DNA of 64,000 bases from Orientallactaga sibirica (GCA_036365145.1 JAEOAD010000024.1:13473501-13537500); one strand, 5' to 3'. Shown: positions 51,546-63,400, numbered from the stretch's first letter. A program made the numbers and translations. Notes: a model not told the origin generated them from the letters alone.

Positions 51546-53985
51546 AATTTAAAGAAGAAAGTAAACTGTATAAAGATGTACACTGTATGTGTATAAGTAC
51601 ATATATACATACTTAGATAATTTGATGTTATCTTGAGTCCATACTCTAGGAGGCAGATTCTATCAATATGGCTTCTTTATAGATGAAGCTAATACCCATG
51701 GAAATGACCCCAAATGCTCTGTGTAGAGCTCCTCACTCAATATGCAAGCACCGTGAGCCATGATCTGAGCTGGCCCAAGGACATGAGGCAAATCAGTGAG
51801 ATGATCAAGGCTTGATCTCAGCTTCCTTGTCTCTGTCTCCCTTTCCTCTCTTGGCCTGTAGCTGTTCACAGCACTTATGACCATGCAGAGAACTTGGGAT
51901 AAAATACTTTTTGATGATCAGAAATAGACATAAAACGCCAAGCCTCAGCTACTGGAGAGGAAGTTGATAACGTTTGGTGAAACCGTCTGTTGGAACCTGG
52001 TACAATACTGGCAAGCAAATAGTGCTGCCTTGGAGGAAGAAAAGAAGAAGCTGAAATTATGGCCTTATTTTTAACTGTTGTGTTGACAATCTTCCAAGTT
52101 TGGAGGGAAAAACATCTTGATAGGAAAATATCATGAAAAAAAAAAAAAAAAGAATTGGTAAGAAAGTAAATTCTCCCCATTGACTGTTATCATTGAGAGA
52201 AATTAAGGAAATGATGAGAATAAATGACCATAGTCCCTGCTTTGCCTGTTGACTAAATAATATCTGGTATGAAAATCAAAAATAGGTAACTACAAATGGT
52301 AGATAAAGGAGTGGGCAAGAAATCAGGCGTTGCAGGGTAGGGGAGAGCCAAAAGTTCAAATTAACTTAAACGGGAGTAACTTGGGCACCTACTTAAGGCC
52401 AGTTAAGCTCACGTCAGTGAGACTGGAGCTTGCCATGATGTGGGGTTACTCTTCATCAAGCCCCAACTGCATCTCATACAAAGGAAAAGCATCACGGGAA
52501 AGCAAAAATCAGTTTCTCATCCTTCTTACCCTATCACAAGGATCAGGTCCAAACACAAATCTCTCTTAAAGAGGTTGTATCAGCTCCATCGGGTGTGGAA
52601 TAAAACACACAGGAGGAACCCCAGGGCTTATTTAGCTAACTAATTGTTAACTGGTAGGAGGGGGATGATGGCAGAGAATAAGAATGGGTCCGCCTTCTGC
52701 ATGAATGAATTCAGCACATGGAAGTCATGTTCATATTTACATTTATAACTTACAGAATATCTGTCATTGACCCCAAGCTGATAAACAAAATTGCAAAGTT
52801 CATTTTAACTTCACAGACTTGGCCAGGCTCATCAGTCTCTCCATTAGGTTTTCATATTAAAGGAAAGAGGGGAAAATATGAAAGCATATGTTTATGGCCA
52901 AGAACAAATATAACAATAATAAAGGATATAAAAAAGAAAGGAAAACTAAGCTTGGCACAGTAACTTAAATTTTTCCACCTTTCTCATATGGATAGCTTCC
53001 AAGTTCTACCATTTCAAAGAAAACACCTCATTGAAGAGCATGTAATTGCACGCTGTTTCCATCCTTTAAATGTGGGAAATGAAGCTTTTTCACATTCACA
53101 TCGTCAGCTGTGCCCCAGGAAACCTTCCATTCTTTCCAAATTAGTTTTTGTATCATTAAACCAATCAGCATTAGGTGCTTGGGATTATTTTCTGGAATCA
53201 ACTCTGAATCATTACCTATATCATGTATGTAATAAAGGCAAGTAATGACATCATTATATGGCATATGAGTGCTGACCCTCAATGGCCAGGACCTAAAGGA
53301 AATCAGAGCATTCCTAATAAGAATCAGGCTGGATGCCTAATGAAAATCAAACAGCAAGCCTAATAAGAAACAACGTATTTTGCCTTTCCTTCAAATTCAC
53401 TTTTGATTTGCTTTGCATGTGAATCCTTGTTTGAAGCAGAGCTCCCGCAGGCTAGAATTCTCAGAGCAAACACTGAGATGAGTAACTCGTAGGTGGTTCT
53501 CTGAGCCATTGGATCTGGGATAAGAACCACTCACTCATGCAGGAAGTACATGTTAGGATTTACCATAACCATATGCTTCACCTTGACTTTTTGGTTCAAC
53601 ATTGACTGAGTACCTGGTACAAGCAAAAGTTGGTGCTGGGCTTAGAACCCAACTAGGGAATAAGGGTGCCACAGGTGTTTTCACTACATTTCAGGCACAA
53701 TACATATGTGCTGTTTTGTTTTGTTTTTAACTACAAGATGGTGAGCACATCCCTGTCTCTCAACCCCTGAGGAGCTCAAGGCATGTTAGGGAAGACAGAA
53801 ACACAAATCTCCACAGTAAAGGACTATGTACAGTATGGTAATCCTCTCTGTCCCCACGTGAGCTAACCCAGTCCATTCCCACCATTCACAGGCACCAATC
53901 TGTGGCCCAATCTGTAAACCCAATCTCTTCATCTTCAAAGTCAACCCAAAAATCTACTCATGGATAAAATAAATATGCATATAGG
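51546..53985. other. repeat-poor unique block
   Basis: About 2.4 kb in which I recognise no SINE, L1 or LTR. Only homopolymer A (52136-52151) stands out. Open frames such as 52330-52569 and 52988-53245 (79-85 aa) have no recognisable domain. An old repeat-like phrase (ACATTGACTGAGTACCTGG, 53601-53640) may be present. A candidate place for conserved non-coding sequence. Confidence 0.45.
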
Positions 53986-54168
53986 GGATGGAGACATGGC
54001 TGAGCAGTTAAGGCACTTGCCTGTGAACCTAAGGACCCATGATCGACTCTCCAGATCCCACATTAGCCAGACGCACACAGGTGAGGCAAGCACAAGGTCT
54101 CACAAGCCCACTAGGTGGCACAAGCATCTGGAGTTTGATTTCAGTGGCTGAGGCCCTGGCGCACCAAT

Positions 54169-54214
<46 letters not shown>

Positions 54215-54262
54215 TCTGTCTCTCTCTCTCTCTCTCTCCAAAATAAATAAAATAAATGTTTT
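53986..54262 (+). mobile_element. DIP-type SINE, long type, with CT tract
   Basis: GGGGATGGAGACATGGCTGAG head, GACTCTCCAGATCCCAC, TAGCCAGACGCACACAGG, CAAGCACAAGGTCTCAC (long-type segment), GTTTGATTTCAGTGGCTGAGGCCC, CT tract (54171-54239) with two GT interruptions, A/T-rich tail. Confidence 0.95.
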
Positions 54263-54429
54263 GTTTTTTTTTTAAAAGACCATTCATATAACTCATTTAT
54301 TGGTCTTCCTCCAAGACCCAACCACCCTTGTCATGAGTCTTGGGCACCAACAACCTGGGCCTAGAGGACAGAGTCATGCATCCACAGAGACCAAGGCTAA
54401 GAGCATGGAAGATGCCTGATAGATTTTTG

Positions 54430-54592
54430 TTTGTCTTGGTTTGGTTTTCAGACAGGGTCTCACTATGTATCCCTGGCTGGCCTGGAAACTCATTTATCAG
54501 ACAAGAGTAGTCTTGAACTTGCAATGACCCTTGTGTCTTTGCTTCCTTTCCCAAACATCAGGATTACAGGCATGTACCACCACACCCAGTTT
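54430..54592 (-). mobile_element. B1 SINE with an internal duplication
   Basis: Complement of B1: CAGACAGGGTCTCACTATGTAT, CCCTGGCTGGCCTGG, AGTAGTCTTGAACTTGCAATG, GGATTACAGGCATGTACCACCACACCC. The extra AACTCATTTATCAGACAAG stretch fits the ~29-bp internal duplication seen in murine-type B1, while most other B1s in this window lack it. Confidence 0.85.
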
Positions 54593-56720
54593 CGGATAGA
54601 ACTTTTGCACTGTTCTTTTTATGGAAATTATTTAAAAGCTTCACCTTATGGGTCATGTTCTACAAGCCTTTCTGTGAGTCTAAAGGAAATGAACATAACG
54701 AGCAGGCACATGCTTTGCAAATATGTGAATTCATTTTTTGAAAGACAGAGACTTCCTATCTTTAATTTACACATATTAGATGAGCTCTAGCAGCTCAAAG
54801 CACCTCACCTATACTCTGTACCCCGTGTGTCTTGCTAGTAACTCAACATGCATAAGCCTTAGAGAACGAAAGAAACTGCTTTACCTCGGAGCATGATCTC
54901 CTACACACAGTAACTATATAGAAGTTGATAGACTTGGTTGATTAACACAACTTGTACATGGAATTAATCTTCTGTTTCCGAGACTAGCAGCCTCTTGAAA
55001 GCAAGGATCACAGCTTTCAATTCTGAATTTTTCATGCATTAATGACACACAGTAAAAGCATTGGTTGCGTGTCTAGTTTATTTAGGTCTCTAATGGTATT
55101 TGTAACTATGAAAGAGAAAAACCCCATAAGTAATTGTATCTGTGGCCTTGCTGTTTATAATCAAAAAAAGGGCTGAGTTGCAGGAAACACTGTTTTATCA
55201 GTCAACCATTAAAAATATTCCACATTGTATTAGGCTTTTGCGGGGCCAAAACTGACCAACATGAAATACTTCATCTCCTTGGACAACATATCTCATAAAT
55301 TATGAAAAGAAAATGGTATTTTATGAGAGCCAGGCAACCTCATTTTCTAGGCAGCACATTTCATTCATATTGCAGTTATTAATAGGTCACTTACAGAATT
55401 CATAACTGGTGCCACTGTGTGAAGGTACCCACACATGGACAATCACTGGGGCGAGGAGCAGTATATCTCCGTTCTCTGCAGAGCAGTAACTGTATCAAAA
55501 CTATCACAGGTGTCCTTTGAACTCCACTCGATAACACGTTCTAACTGGATTTTTACATTAAATTCACCTGACTTCCCAGGAGACTTCTTGTAACTTTAAA
55601 ATGTCCAAAGTTTCCTTGTTTTGCTAATGAATTTTGCCTACTGAAGTTACCACGTCCTCCACAAACGAAGGCATGAAAAGGCACTTGGTGGTACTTTCGC
55701 AGTCTCACCAGTCTCATGTTTGAGCAAAGAGATTCAATAATTTTAAAATTAGAAGTGGAAGAAGATCCAGGGTGAGACGTCACTACAAAGTGAGTGAGGG
55801 CAGATAATTAAGGATTAAAATCTAAATCATTACCTCTTAGGCAAGGTAAAGCCAGACACTGGGGCAGCTTCTCATGTCCTTAGAGAAGTACAGATGCAAT
55901 GGATCAGATAAGGCGTCCGGTGGTTTTCATTATAAAGTTAATATTTATTTTACAGTGCTGAGTTTATCTTACCAAATCATCTCACTCAGAAAAAAATAAA
56001 AAATTTCTTGATTTACCACATTAAAGTAAATATTGCTATGAGATATGTGTTAAATTTTTAATAAAAAAAACCACCCTATCTTAGTTGGATCAAAGAGAGC
56101 TGCTTCAGCTGAGATACAAGAAAAACCAAATAAAAACACATACTCCCAAATATGGACCATCAGCACACATGTTGATGAGCCTGTGCAGGACAACAGCGGT
56201 TTTACAGGCCTGGACGCTAATGCATTTCAGAGCTTCAACTGAGGTTTTTTATAAGCCATCCTCTTAGCACTAAAATGTGCCATTACCTGTACCTTTAATG
56301 CTGGCCCACAGGATATCATTTCAAAACTGCACGTGCCTCATGCCTGAACTATGCTCCCCAAAAGTACAAAAGTTAAATTCAACTCAATTCTACTGATAAA
56401 CATTGTCTTATGCCTGTTACAGATGCATTTTTAATATGGGAGATTTATTAGTGTGGCGTGATTTTCTCTATCTAGGATCAAGTTAAATATAAAAGCCCTC
56501 ATCCTTATTCCTTAAGTTGGTCATAAAAATCCTATTACTGGCGAGTCCAAGCAGGCTGATGTGGTGACCCCGAGTGTCCTCTCCATGTCTAGGAGAGTGA
56601 GGAGTCAGCAAGCCCAGGCAAAGAAACCCCCACCGCCTTACAAACTGATCCCCTAGCAGTCAGGAAGTCTCCTCGAACCCGGTTCCCTTTCTGAAACAAG
56701 CTGGAAAGAACACCAAACAA
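54593..56720. other. repeat-poor unique block
   Basis: About 2.1 kb with no recognisable SINE, L1 or LTR and no credible exon. Together with 51546-53985 it is the least repeat-dense part of the window. Confidence 0.5.
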
Positions 56721-56733
56721 AAATGGGCAGAGG

Positions 56734-56970
56734 GGCTGGAGAGATGGATTAGCAGTTAAGGCATTTGCCTGCAAAGCCAAAAGACCCTTGTTCGATTCCC
56801 CAGGACCCATGTAAGCCAGATGCACAAGGGGGCGCATACATCTGGAGTTTGTTTGCAGTGCTGGGGGCCCTGATGTGCCTATTCTCTTCCTCTATCTCTC
56901 TATCTCTCTCTCCCCCTCTTCCTCTTTCTCTCTTCTCTCAAACAAATAAATAAATAAAATATATTCTATT
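56734..56970 (+). mobile_element. DIP-type SINE (first of a serial pair)
   Basis: GGCTGGAGAGATGGATTAG head, TTTGCCTGCAAAGCC, GTTCGATTCCCCAGGACCC, AAGCCAGATGCACAAGGGGG, TTTGTTTGCAGTGCTGGGGGCCC, CT-rich segment, AAATAAATAAATAAAATA. Preceded by AAATGGGCAGAGG (56721-56733) and followed by the same 13 bases (56971-56983). Confidence 0.97.
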
Positions 56971-56983
56971 AAATGGGCAGAGG

Positions 56984-57197
56984 AGCTGGAGAGATGACTT
57001 AATGGTTAAGGCACATGCCTGTGAAGCCTAAGGACCCTGGTTTGATTCTCCAGGTCCCACGTAAGCAAGATGCACAAGGTGGCACATGCATCTGAAGTTC
57101 GTTTGTAGTGGCTAGAATCCCTGGCACACCCATTCTCACTCACTCTCTCTCCCTTTCTCTGTCTTTAATAAATAAATAAAAACAAAATCTTAAAATA
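56984..57197 (+). mobile_element. DIP-type SINE (second of a serial pair)
   Basis: AGCTGGAGAGATGACTTAATGG head, GTTTGATTCTCCAGGTCCC, AAGCAAGATGCACAAGG, GTTCGTTTGTAGTGGCTAG, CT-rich segment, A/T-rich tail. Followed by AAATTGGCAGAGG (57198-57210), a third, slightly changed copy of the target site. Confidence 0.97.
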
Positions 57198-57394
57198 AAA
57201 TTGGCAGAGGACGATTTCCTGAAGCTTTCAGGTTCAGAGGGAAGAATACTCAAATCCTGAAAGGCGGAGTATGTGAAACATGTCACGCACTGGAGAAAGG
57301 ATAGCACCATGACTCGGGCTCCGGTGTGCTGTTCCTTACAAGAAAGCCCTATGGCTGAAGACCGCAGACTCTACACCAGACCACTTGGCTCTTG

Positions 57395-57565
57395 TATCAA
57401 GAGAACTTTATTGTGGCTGGGTTTTCCCATCTACAAGGTGGAGATAGATAATGATCATGGCTATCTCCTAGGGTAGGACAGGAAGATTAAATTAGTTCAT
57501 AATTAGTAAGTTAGTGGACAGCATCTGGCAGAGTCTATGGCATTGTGTAAATAGTTGTTACATAT
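57395..57565 (+). repeat. MIR SINE, 3' type
   Basis: GTTTTCCCATCTACAAGGTGGAGATAGATAATGATC, CCTAGGG...AGGAAGATTAAATTAG and CAGCATCTGGCAGAG match the MIR part reading 'tttcctcatctgtaaaatggggataata...gaggattaaatgag...cagtgcctggcac'. Confidence 0.8.
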
Positions 57566-57734
57566 AATAAACTGTTGGGTTTACCAGAAGTTTTTACTTA
57601 CGTCATCAGAGAACTGGGGATACATTCAAGCCTAATCTCTTTTTCCAAGTCCAGCATTATTCCATCCTCATCTACCTAACACATTAGCCTTTTAATCACA
57701 AAGAGTATGGTTTTTTTTCCTTAATAAAAAAAAA

Positions 57735-57925
57735 TCTAGCATTTAGTAAACACTCTGTATGTAGCAGGCAATTTTCTGTTAATTATCTCATTCAGTTCTC
57801 ATAAGACCTGGTGCACCTACTTGATAGGTGAAGAAATGGAGGCATTGCACCACTAAGTGTGTGAAGTTCACACACACAGTTACTGTGGAGCAGAACCAAC
57901 ATCCAAACTCAGACAGTGTTGAGAT
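57735..57925 (+). repeat. MIR SINE
   Basis: CTAGCATTTAGTAAACACTCTGTATGTAGCAGGCA, TTAATTATCTCATTCAGTTCTCATAAGACC, TGATAGGTGAAGAAATGGAGGCA, ACAGTTACTGTGGAGCAGAACC follow the MIR consensus through core and 3' part. Confidence 0.85.
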
Positions 57926-58007
57926 TTATTTCACCAAGAGAAAAAAAATGTGTCATTTTCCAGAAATATTCCCAATGAACTTAACGTTTCCAAATCTCAT
58001 TTGTGGC

Positions 58008-58380
58008 TAGGGTTATTGCTCAGTGGATAAAGCACTTGTCACGTAAGCATCAGTATCTGAGTTTGGATGCCCAGATGAAAAGTCAGATGCTGTAGTGAGT
58101 ATCCCTAATCCAGCACACGTACAGTGAGAAAGAAGACACAGACCAGAGACTCCCCACTCATGGGCCAGCTTCTGGTGGACACACTAAGATGCTACCTCAA
58201 ACAAAGTGGACAGTGAGGACCGACACCCAAAGGCCTCTTACCTCCACACATGCCCAGTGCTATCTGCACGCCTGCAGTCACACACATGAACCCCCCAAGG
58301 AAATTGAATGCACAGATCCCTCTTGGAGTAGTCAAGCACAACGATCTAGACTAACAGCCCGACAACATGCACATCCATGA
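58008..58380 (+). mobile_element. B4-like composite SINE
   Basis: TGGCTAGGGTTATTGCTCAGTGG head, TTGTCACGTAAGCATCAG, GAGTTTGGATGCCCAGATG, TGTAGTGAGTATCCC...TCC (B1-like part), CTCTTACCTCCACACATGCCC and CACACACATGAACC tail. Confidence 0.7.
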
Positions 58381-59064
58381 GAAAGGCAACTGCCCTTGAG
58401 AGGCAGCTTGGAGGTGGCCTCCTATGGAGCAAGCTTGTAGCTAAAGCACACTGATAAAAGCTTTCTGTGTACTTCGGATGAACAAAACCAAATTTAAAAG
58501 TGCTTTTCAACTATCAAATTATGAAGTAAGAAAAAAATGCTGAAAGCCTGTATATTTTCTTTGGATAAACCTACGTGCGTATATGCAACACATAGGTACA
58601 GATGTTAGACTGCTTGTTGAAAAGCAACATAAATAAAACTTCTCAACAAAACCATTTTCCCTTAATATGATTATTCTCATATTTCATGCTAATAGAGTTT
58701 TGTAATTAATTTAAAAATGCAGATTTTACAAACAATCCAGTGTTCCGTGAAGTCAAAGAAAGTGCAGTCACAAGACTGTCCACTCTTCATGCAAAAGCAG
58801 TGATCAAAACAGAGTTAATGCCAGTTAGCGACTAAAGAGAAATATCAACATATACAATGACAAAAGTGTGTTCAAAGATAGATACAAATGTCAAAGAGTT
58901 GAAGGATGTCCTTGTAAGATTGGGTCAAGACTACGAATAACTTTACAAAAATGATGCCCTTTTTTGATGGTACTATACAAATAATCCAACAATTCCTCCC
59001 CAGGGGGCAGTGGTAAGTGACCAGACTATAAGTCAAGAACTACCCAAAGGGACTACAGAAGATG

Positions 59065-59095
<31 letters not shown>

Positions 59096-59754
59096 TGGTA
59101 CATACTTAAAATAAAACCTAAATAAGGGTACACATAAGAGCAGCCAAATATATTTACATAGTTATTTTTCAAGATAAAATTCCTACTCTAACCATTTTTT
59201 CCTAGCCATATTTTGGACTGTACGTTTAAGTGGATTAACATAAAAGCTTTTTTATTCCAGAATCAATTACCCTCAGATAATGAGGAAAAGAGGACTTCCT
59301 CGCCCATATTTCTCCAAGAGCTTCCAATAAGTAAACCCAGCAGCTAAGTTATAAAAACATTATTACAAGAGTAATTCTGCTATCTGGTGGTAAAACATAC
59401 AAACAACAGGAGCAAAGGCTGGGCTTGTATATCAAAGGATGGATCTACATTTTTATAACATGTCTTGACAATGGTTGATTTTTCCAACCTGAACAGAAAA
59501 CAAATACATTCTGTTTAAAAAAAAAAAAATCACTACCATTGAAGGTAAAGGAAAGAAATACAAAGATGGGCTATTCCTAAAGACTGGATGCCAGATACTG
59601 TTGGGGACTTTGCATTTAGGAGAAAATGTAGATGTCAGAGGCCTTCTAAGACCAATGAAAAGCAGCTTTCTAACACAAACCAACTGTCACAAAGATCAAA
59701 CTGACCAATGTTCCATCATAATATAAATTCTTCCTCTGATGTAGAGTCATACAC
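58381..59754. other. unique A+T-rich block with T28 run
   Basis: No repeat or gene recognised apart from a ~28-base T run (59069-59096). Confidence 0.5.
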
Positions 59755-59905
59755 AATAAATTTTAAAGCAAGAAGTGATCTTAAACGTCACCTAAACTGA
59801 TGTTCTCATTTTATAGATGAAAAGGTAGAATTCCAGATTAAGTGACTTGTCTAAGGCCATTTAACTTTAGAGTCAATGAAAAATATAGAAAAATCCCGAG
59901 TCTCA
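59755..59905 (+). repeat. MIR SINE
   Basis: TGATGTTCTCATTTTATAGATGAAAAGGTAGAATTCC, TTAAGTGACTTGTCTAAGGCCATTTAAC and TTAGAGTCAATG are a clear MIR core ('cattttacagatgaggaaactgag...aagtgacttgcccaaggtcac'). Confidence 0.88.
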
Positions 59906-60830
59906 ACTGGAAGGCCAACAATATTCTTCCCTTTCTCTTCACTAAAAAGTAATGGGAGAATTCCCAAAGAGATGTTCCACCAGAGCCAATTTTGCCTCGT
60001 GAGCTCTGCTCACTGAAAAACAGTGAATGGATGTATCAATAGTGACTTCAGACCTGTTCTTCAGACCTGAACAAAACTGAGCCTTAAACCCAAAAGGGAG
60101 ACCACAAAGGAACCCGTGCTTTATGCATATGGGCTTGGGAAGGTCATTCTCCCCTCACTTCTGTGGCCAGGTACCATGATGCAGAACACAGCCTACACAC
60201 TGAATCTAAAAATATAGACCCTAGAGCAATATCAGCAGAGCCTACAAATTAGTTAGAAATTCACAGTTTGGGATGTCAGCTCATGCCTACTGGATGAAAA
60301 GCTCTGAAGGTGGAGCTTTCAATCATCTATGGTTTAACAAACCCTTACGGTGATTCTGGGATGCACTAACATTTCAGTCCATTGGTCTGTGCAACCAATG
60401 CACCTACTTCCTACTAGCTTCTGTGTATACCACTGAAATATTTGCCATCTATAGAAATGCCAGTTGGCATAACAAGTATGTTTTGAAGCAAAACTTTCCT
60501 GACACCAACTATTTCTATTAGCTGATAGAAGTTTGTTCAATAATTAAGGGTTTTTGTTTTTTATTTGATTTTTTTTTACTCCCCAAAGATAATGACTCTT
60601 CCTATCAATGTAGAAATAATTGATCAGGGATGAGGACTTCCCCAAGAACACAGATACCAGTACAGGAGGCACCTCTTCCTCTTACTTTTCTTCCTTCCCT
60701 ACCTCACCCTGTCCAGCCACAGCCATCTCCTCAACCACCACTGGTTCTTTTGATATTTATATGGTCCCTGGCCCCTTCTCCTTCCATACCTACCACCTCT
60801 GTCCTCTTCCCTACAGTTCTTAACTGTTAC
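59906..60830. other. unique sequence
   Basis: Nothing recognised. Short plus frames at 60620-60896 are Pro/Ser-rich readings of CT-rich DNA. Confidence 0.5.
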
Positions 60831-60854
60831 CATCTACAATTGTTTTTGTTGTTT

Positions 60855-61077
60855 TGTTGTTTTGTTTTGTTATATTTTATTTATTTATTTATTTAATAGA
60901 GAGTGAGGGGGAGGAGAGAGAAAGAATGGGCACACCAGGGCCTCCAGCCACTGCAAATGAACTCCAGATGTGTGCGCCCCCTTGTACATCTGGCTAACAT
61001 GAGTCCTGGGGAATTGAACCTGGGTCCTTTGGCTTTGCAGGCAATTGACTTAACGGCTAAGCCATCTCTCCAGTCCT
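60855..61077 (-). mobile_element. DIP-type SINE (first of three serial insertions)
   Basis: TATTTATTTATTTATTTAATAGAGAG tail complement, GAATGGGCACACCAGGGCC, CCACTGCAAATGAACTCCAG, TGCGCCCCCTTGTACATC, GTCCTTTGGCTTTGCAGGC, TAACGGCTAAGCCATCTCTCC. It lies between CATCTACAAT (60831) and CATCTACAATTTTT (61080). Confidence 0.97.
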
Positions 61078-61112
61078 ATCATCTACAATTTTTTTGAAGC
61101 AAGCCCAACAGA

Positions 61113-61333
61113 CTAGACTTTTTATGAGAATGAGAGAGAGAGATAATTGGTGCACAAAGGTCTCCACCCACTGGAATAATTGAACTCCAGACATATGGGC
61201 CACCTTGTGCACATGTGCAACCTTGTACATATGCCACCTTGTGCATCTAGCTTACATGGGATCTGGAGAGTTGAACATGGGTCCTTAGGCTTCTCAGACA
61301 AGAGCATTAACCACTAAGCCATCTCTCCAGCCC
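61113..61333 (-). mobile_element. DIP-type SINE (second of three serial insertions)
   Basis: ATGAGAATGAGAGAGAGAG, TGGTGCACAAAGGTCTCCACCC, TGAACTCCAGACATATGGGCC. A three-fold repeated (CA)CCTTGTGCA/CAACCTTGTACAT phrase (61201-61245) replaces the usual single one. It ends CATTAACCACTAAGCCATCTC. Followed by CATCTACAACTTTTT (61334). Confidence 0.93.
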
Positions 61334-61348
61334 CATCTACAACTTTTT

Positions 61349-61497
61349 GTTTTGTTTTGTTTTTGTTTTTCAAGGTAGGGTCTTGCTCTAGCCCAGGCTG
61401 ACCTGGAATTCACTATGTAGTCTCAGGGTGGCCTTGAACACACGTTGATCTTCCTACCTCTGCCTCCTGAGTACTGGGATTAAAGGCACGCACGACC
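61349..61497 (-). mobile_element. B1 SINE (third of three serial insertions)
   Basis: GTTTTGTTTTGTTTTTG tail complement, AAGGTAGGGTCTTGCTCTAG, CCCAGGCTGACCTGGAATTCAC, GTCTCAGGGTGGCCTTGAAC, CTGGGATTAAAGGCACGCACG. Followed by CTACAACTTTT (61499-61509). Confidence 0.95.
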
Positions 61498-61714
61498 ACT
61501 ACAACTTTTGATAACCAATTTGTCTAACTATGCAGGTTCCGCATCAAAAGATCAAGTAACCCTATAATCCATAGGAAACTTAAATTTTGATCCATCCAAC
61601 TCAGCAGAGGCAAAACTTAGGACTGGGAAGGTTAAATCAGTTATTCACTGCTATGTAGCTCCCCTAATGAAATACAATTACATTTTTCTATTGTGTAGAT
61701 TTTTTTTCTTTTAA

Positions 61715-62170
61715 GTTTTTTTTCTTTATTAGTTATATACATATTCATTGTGTAAACAGCTCATGTTGGTACCATCCTTAGCCTCCTCTCTGTCCTCCCC
61801 CTCCAAAGGGACCCTGCTCATTGGGGATGTCAGTTATCCCCTTGTAGATTGTGGATGTGAATCTAGTATTTTAGCCCCTCATAGTCTCAGAAGCTTGCTC
61901 TTGTCATTGTATAGCTATTCTGTCTAGATGAGGCTTAACAAAACATTCCTGGAGCCTGCCTTTTATATCTGTAGCCAGGCTTTGCTAAAAGTAATCAAAA
62001 CTCAAAGTTCTGAGTCCACTTTCACCTGAGCCCTTGTTTGAGGGTCTTGTCAAGACATTGGTTCTGATAGTTCAATGCAAACTTCATTCAGTATAGCTCA
62101 GTCTGTAATTCACCATCTTTGCAAAGGTACTTCTTCCTTCAGCACATGGTCTGTATCCTGCACTGAGGGG
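61715..62170 (-). mobile_element. L1-family 3' end
   Basis: T-rich run (complement of the A tail), TTTATTAGTTATATAC, then the complement of GAGGCTAAGGATGGTACCAAC, the same terminal motif as at 29440 and 16990. The remainder is 3' UTR-like. 5' truncated and non-coding. Confidence 0.7.
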
Positions 62171-62344
62171 AAGGAGAGAATTTGTCTTTATAGTTTACAT
62201 TCCAGAGAAAAAGAGCATCAACACATATGTTATACAGTACATACAATACAAAGATAATAAAATGACATGGTATACTACAGTAAGTGCTGAGGAGAAAAAC
62301 AGGGGGAATAGAGAAGCCAGCTTAAGGGAAGGGTACAATTTTAT

Positions 62345-62570
62345 TCTTTTTTTGACAGAGAGAGAACGAGGTGGGGAGAGAGACTGGGTGTGCCAGATAT
62401 TCCATCCTGCTACAAATAAACTCCAGATGCATGCACCTCTTTGTGGCACGTGTGCTACACTGTGCGCTTGTGTCACTGTGCATCTGGCTACATGGGACCT
62501 GGAGATTCGAACATAAATTCTTAGGCTTTTCAAGCAAATGCCTTAACCACTAAGCCATCTCTCCAGCCCA
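62345..62570 (-). mobile_element. DIP-type SINE, long type
   Basis: TTTGACAGAGAGAGAACGAGG, GACTGGGTGTGCCAGATATTCC, ACAAATAAACTCCAGATGCATG, CTTGTGTCACTGTGCATC (long-type segment), CATGGGACCTGGAGATTCG, CCTTAACCACTAAGCCATCTCTCC. Confidence 0.93.
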
Positions 62571-63265
62571 AGGGTATGATTTTAAATAGGTTGATGAAGA
62601 AAGATCAATCAGAAGAGAACATTTTATTATCTTTGGAGGTGCATGTATTTTGCTAAAATATTGATCATTCATCTCAAAACATAAACTTCTTTATTCTTGT
62701 GATTTCTAAGGGTTCCCTAAAACCATTTGCTTGTCAATTACTCAAAAAAAAAAAAAAAACATGTTCATCCATATATTCTGGAACATGTAACATCAATCTT
62801 ATAAGGTTTTTTTCATGAATTTACCTTCATTTTCTCAGAATGGGAGACTTCTGAGGTACCAGCAAGAAGACAAACACAACTACTGGTGTGTGCAAACTAA
62901 GAAGGAAGTGTAGTGTCACATCTGAGGAGCCATTTGCTTCCCAACAAGGAGAAAAATCCCATGAAAGTTACTATTTAGAAAATTTGTTCTGCCCTTCTCT
63001 GCCCTTCTCTACTGAAGGAAAAGGATCGGTGTTTACTATTATTATTATAGCCACACAATCCACTAAGAACTCAGCAATAAAATGTGAAATGGCCACGTGG
63101 GTAGAAAAGAAAAATTATGGGAGAAAAAAGCAGGGTGAACCTTTAAAATATCTTTCACAGACAACTGTATTCACCTTTTCGTCCCAGCCTGATCTGGGAA
63201 AGACATAATTTATTTGCCTAGAGCACCTAATGTCAGATGTAGTGTCTGCATTTTCCAAGAGACAT
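62571..63265. other. unique A+T-rich sequence
   Basis: No gene recognised. The plus frame at 62888-63208 (106 aa) has no known domain. Confidence 0.5.
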
Positions 63266-63400
63266 CTTTTTATACCATTTTATGGTATGATTCGCACAGG
63301 AACAATGAGTTCAAGTTAATTTGGCCAAGGTCACATGCCAAGAATTTCTGGGTTTGTCTATTTTTAGAACTGGAGAACTTATATAGATCCCTTTCTTATT
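63266..63400 (+). repeat. possible MIR SINE remnant
   Basis: TTTTATGGTATGATTCGCACAGGAACAATGAG followed by AATTTGGCCAAGGTCACATGCCAAG resembles the MIR core with the 'gcccaaggtcacacag' phrase. Confidence 0.5.

Noticed and set aside
52988..53245. 85-aa ORF overlapped by an 84-aa antisense ORF
   Set aside because: Both strands open over the same DNA indicates chance. No family resemblance.
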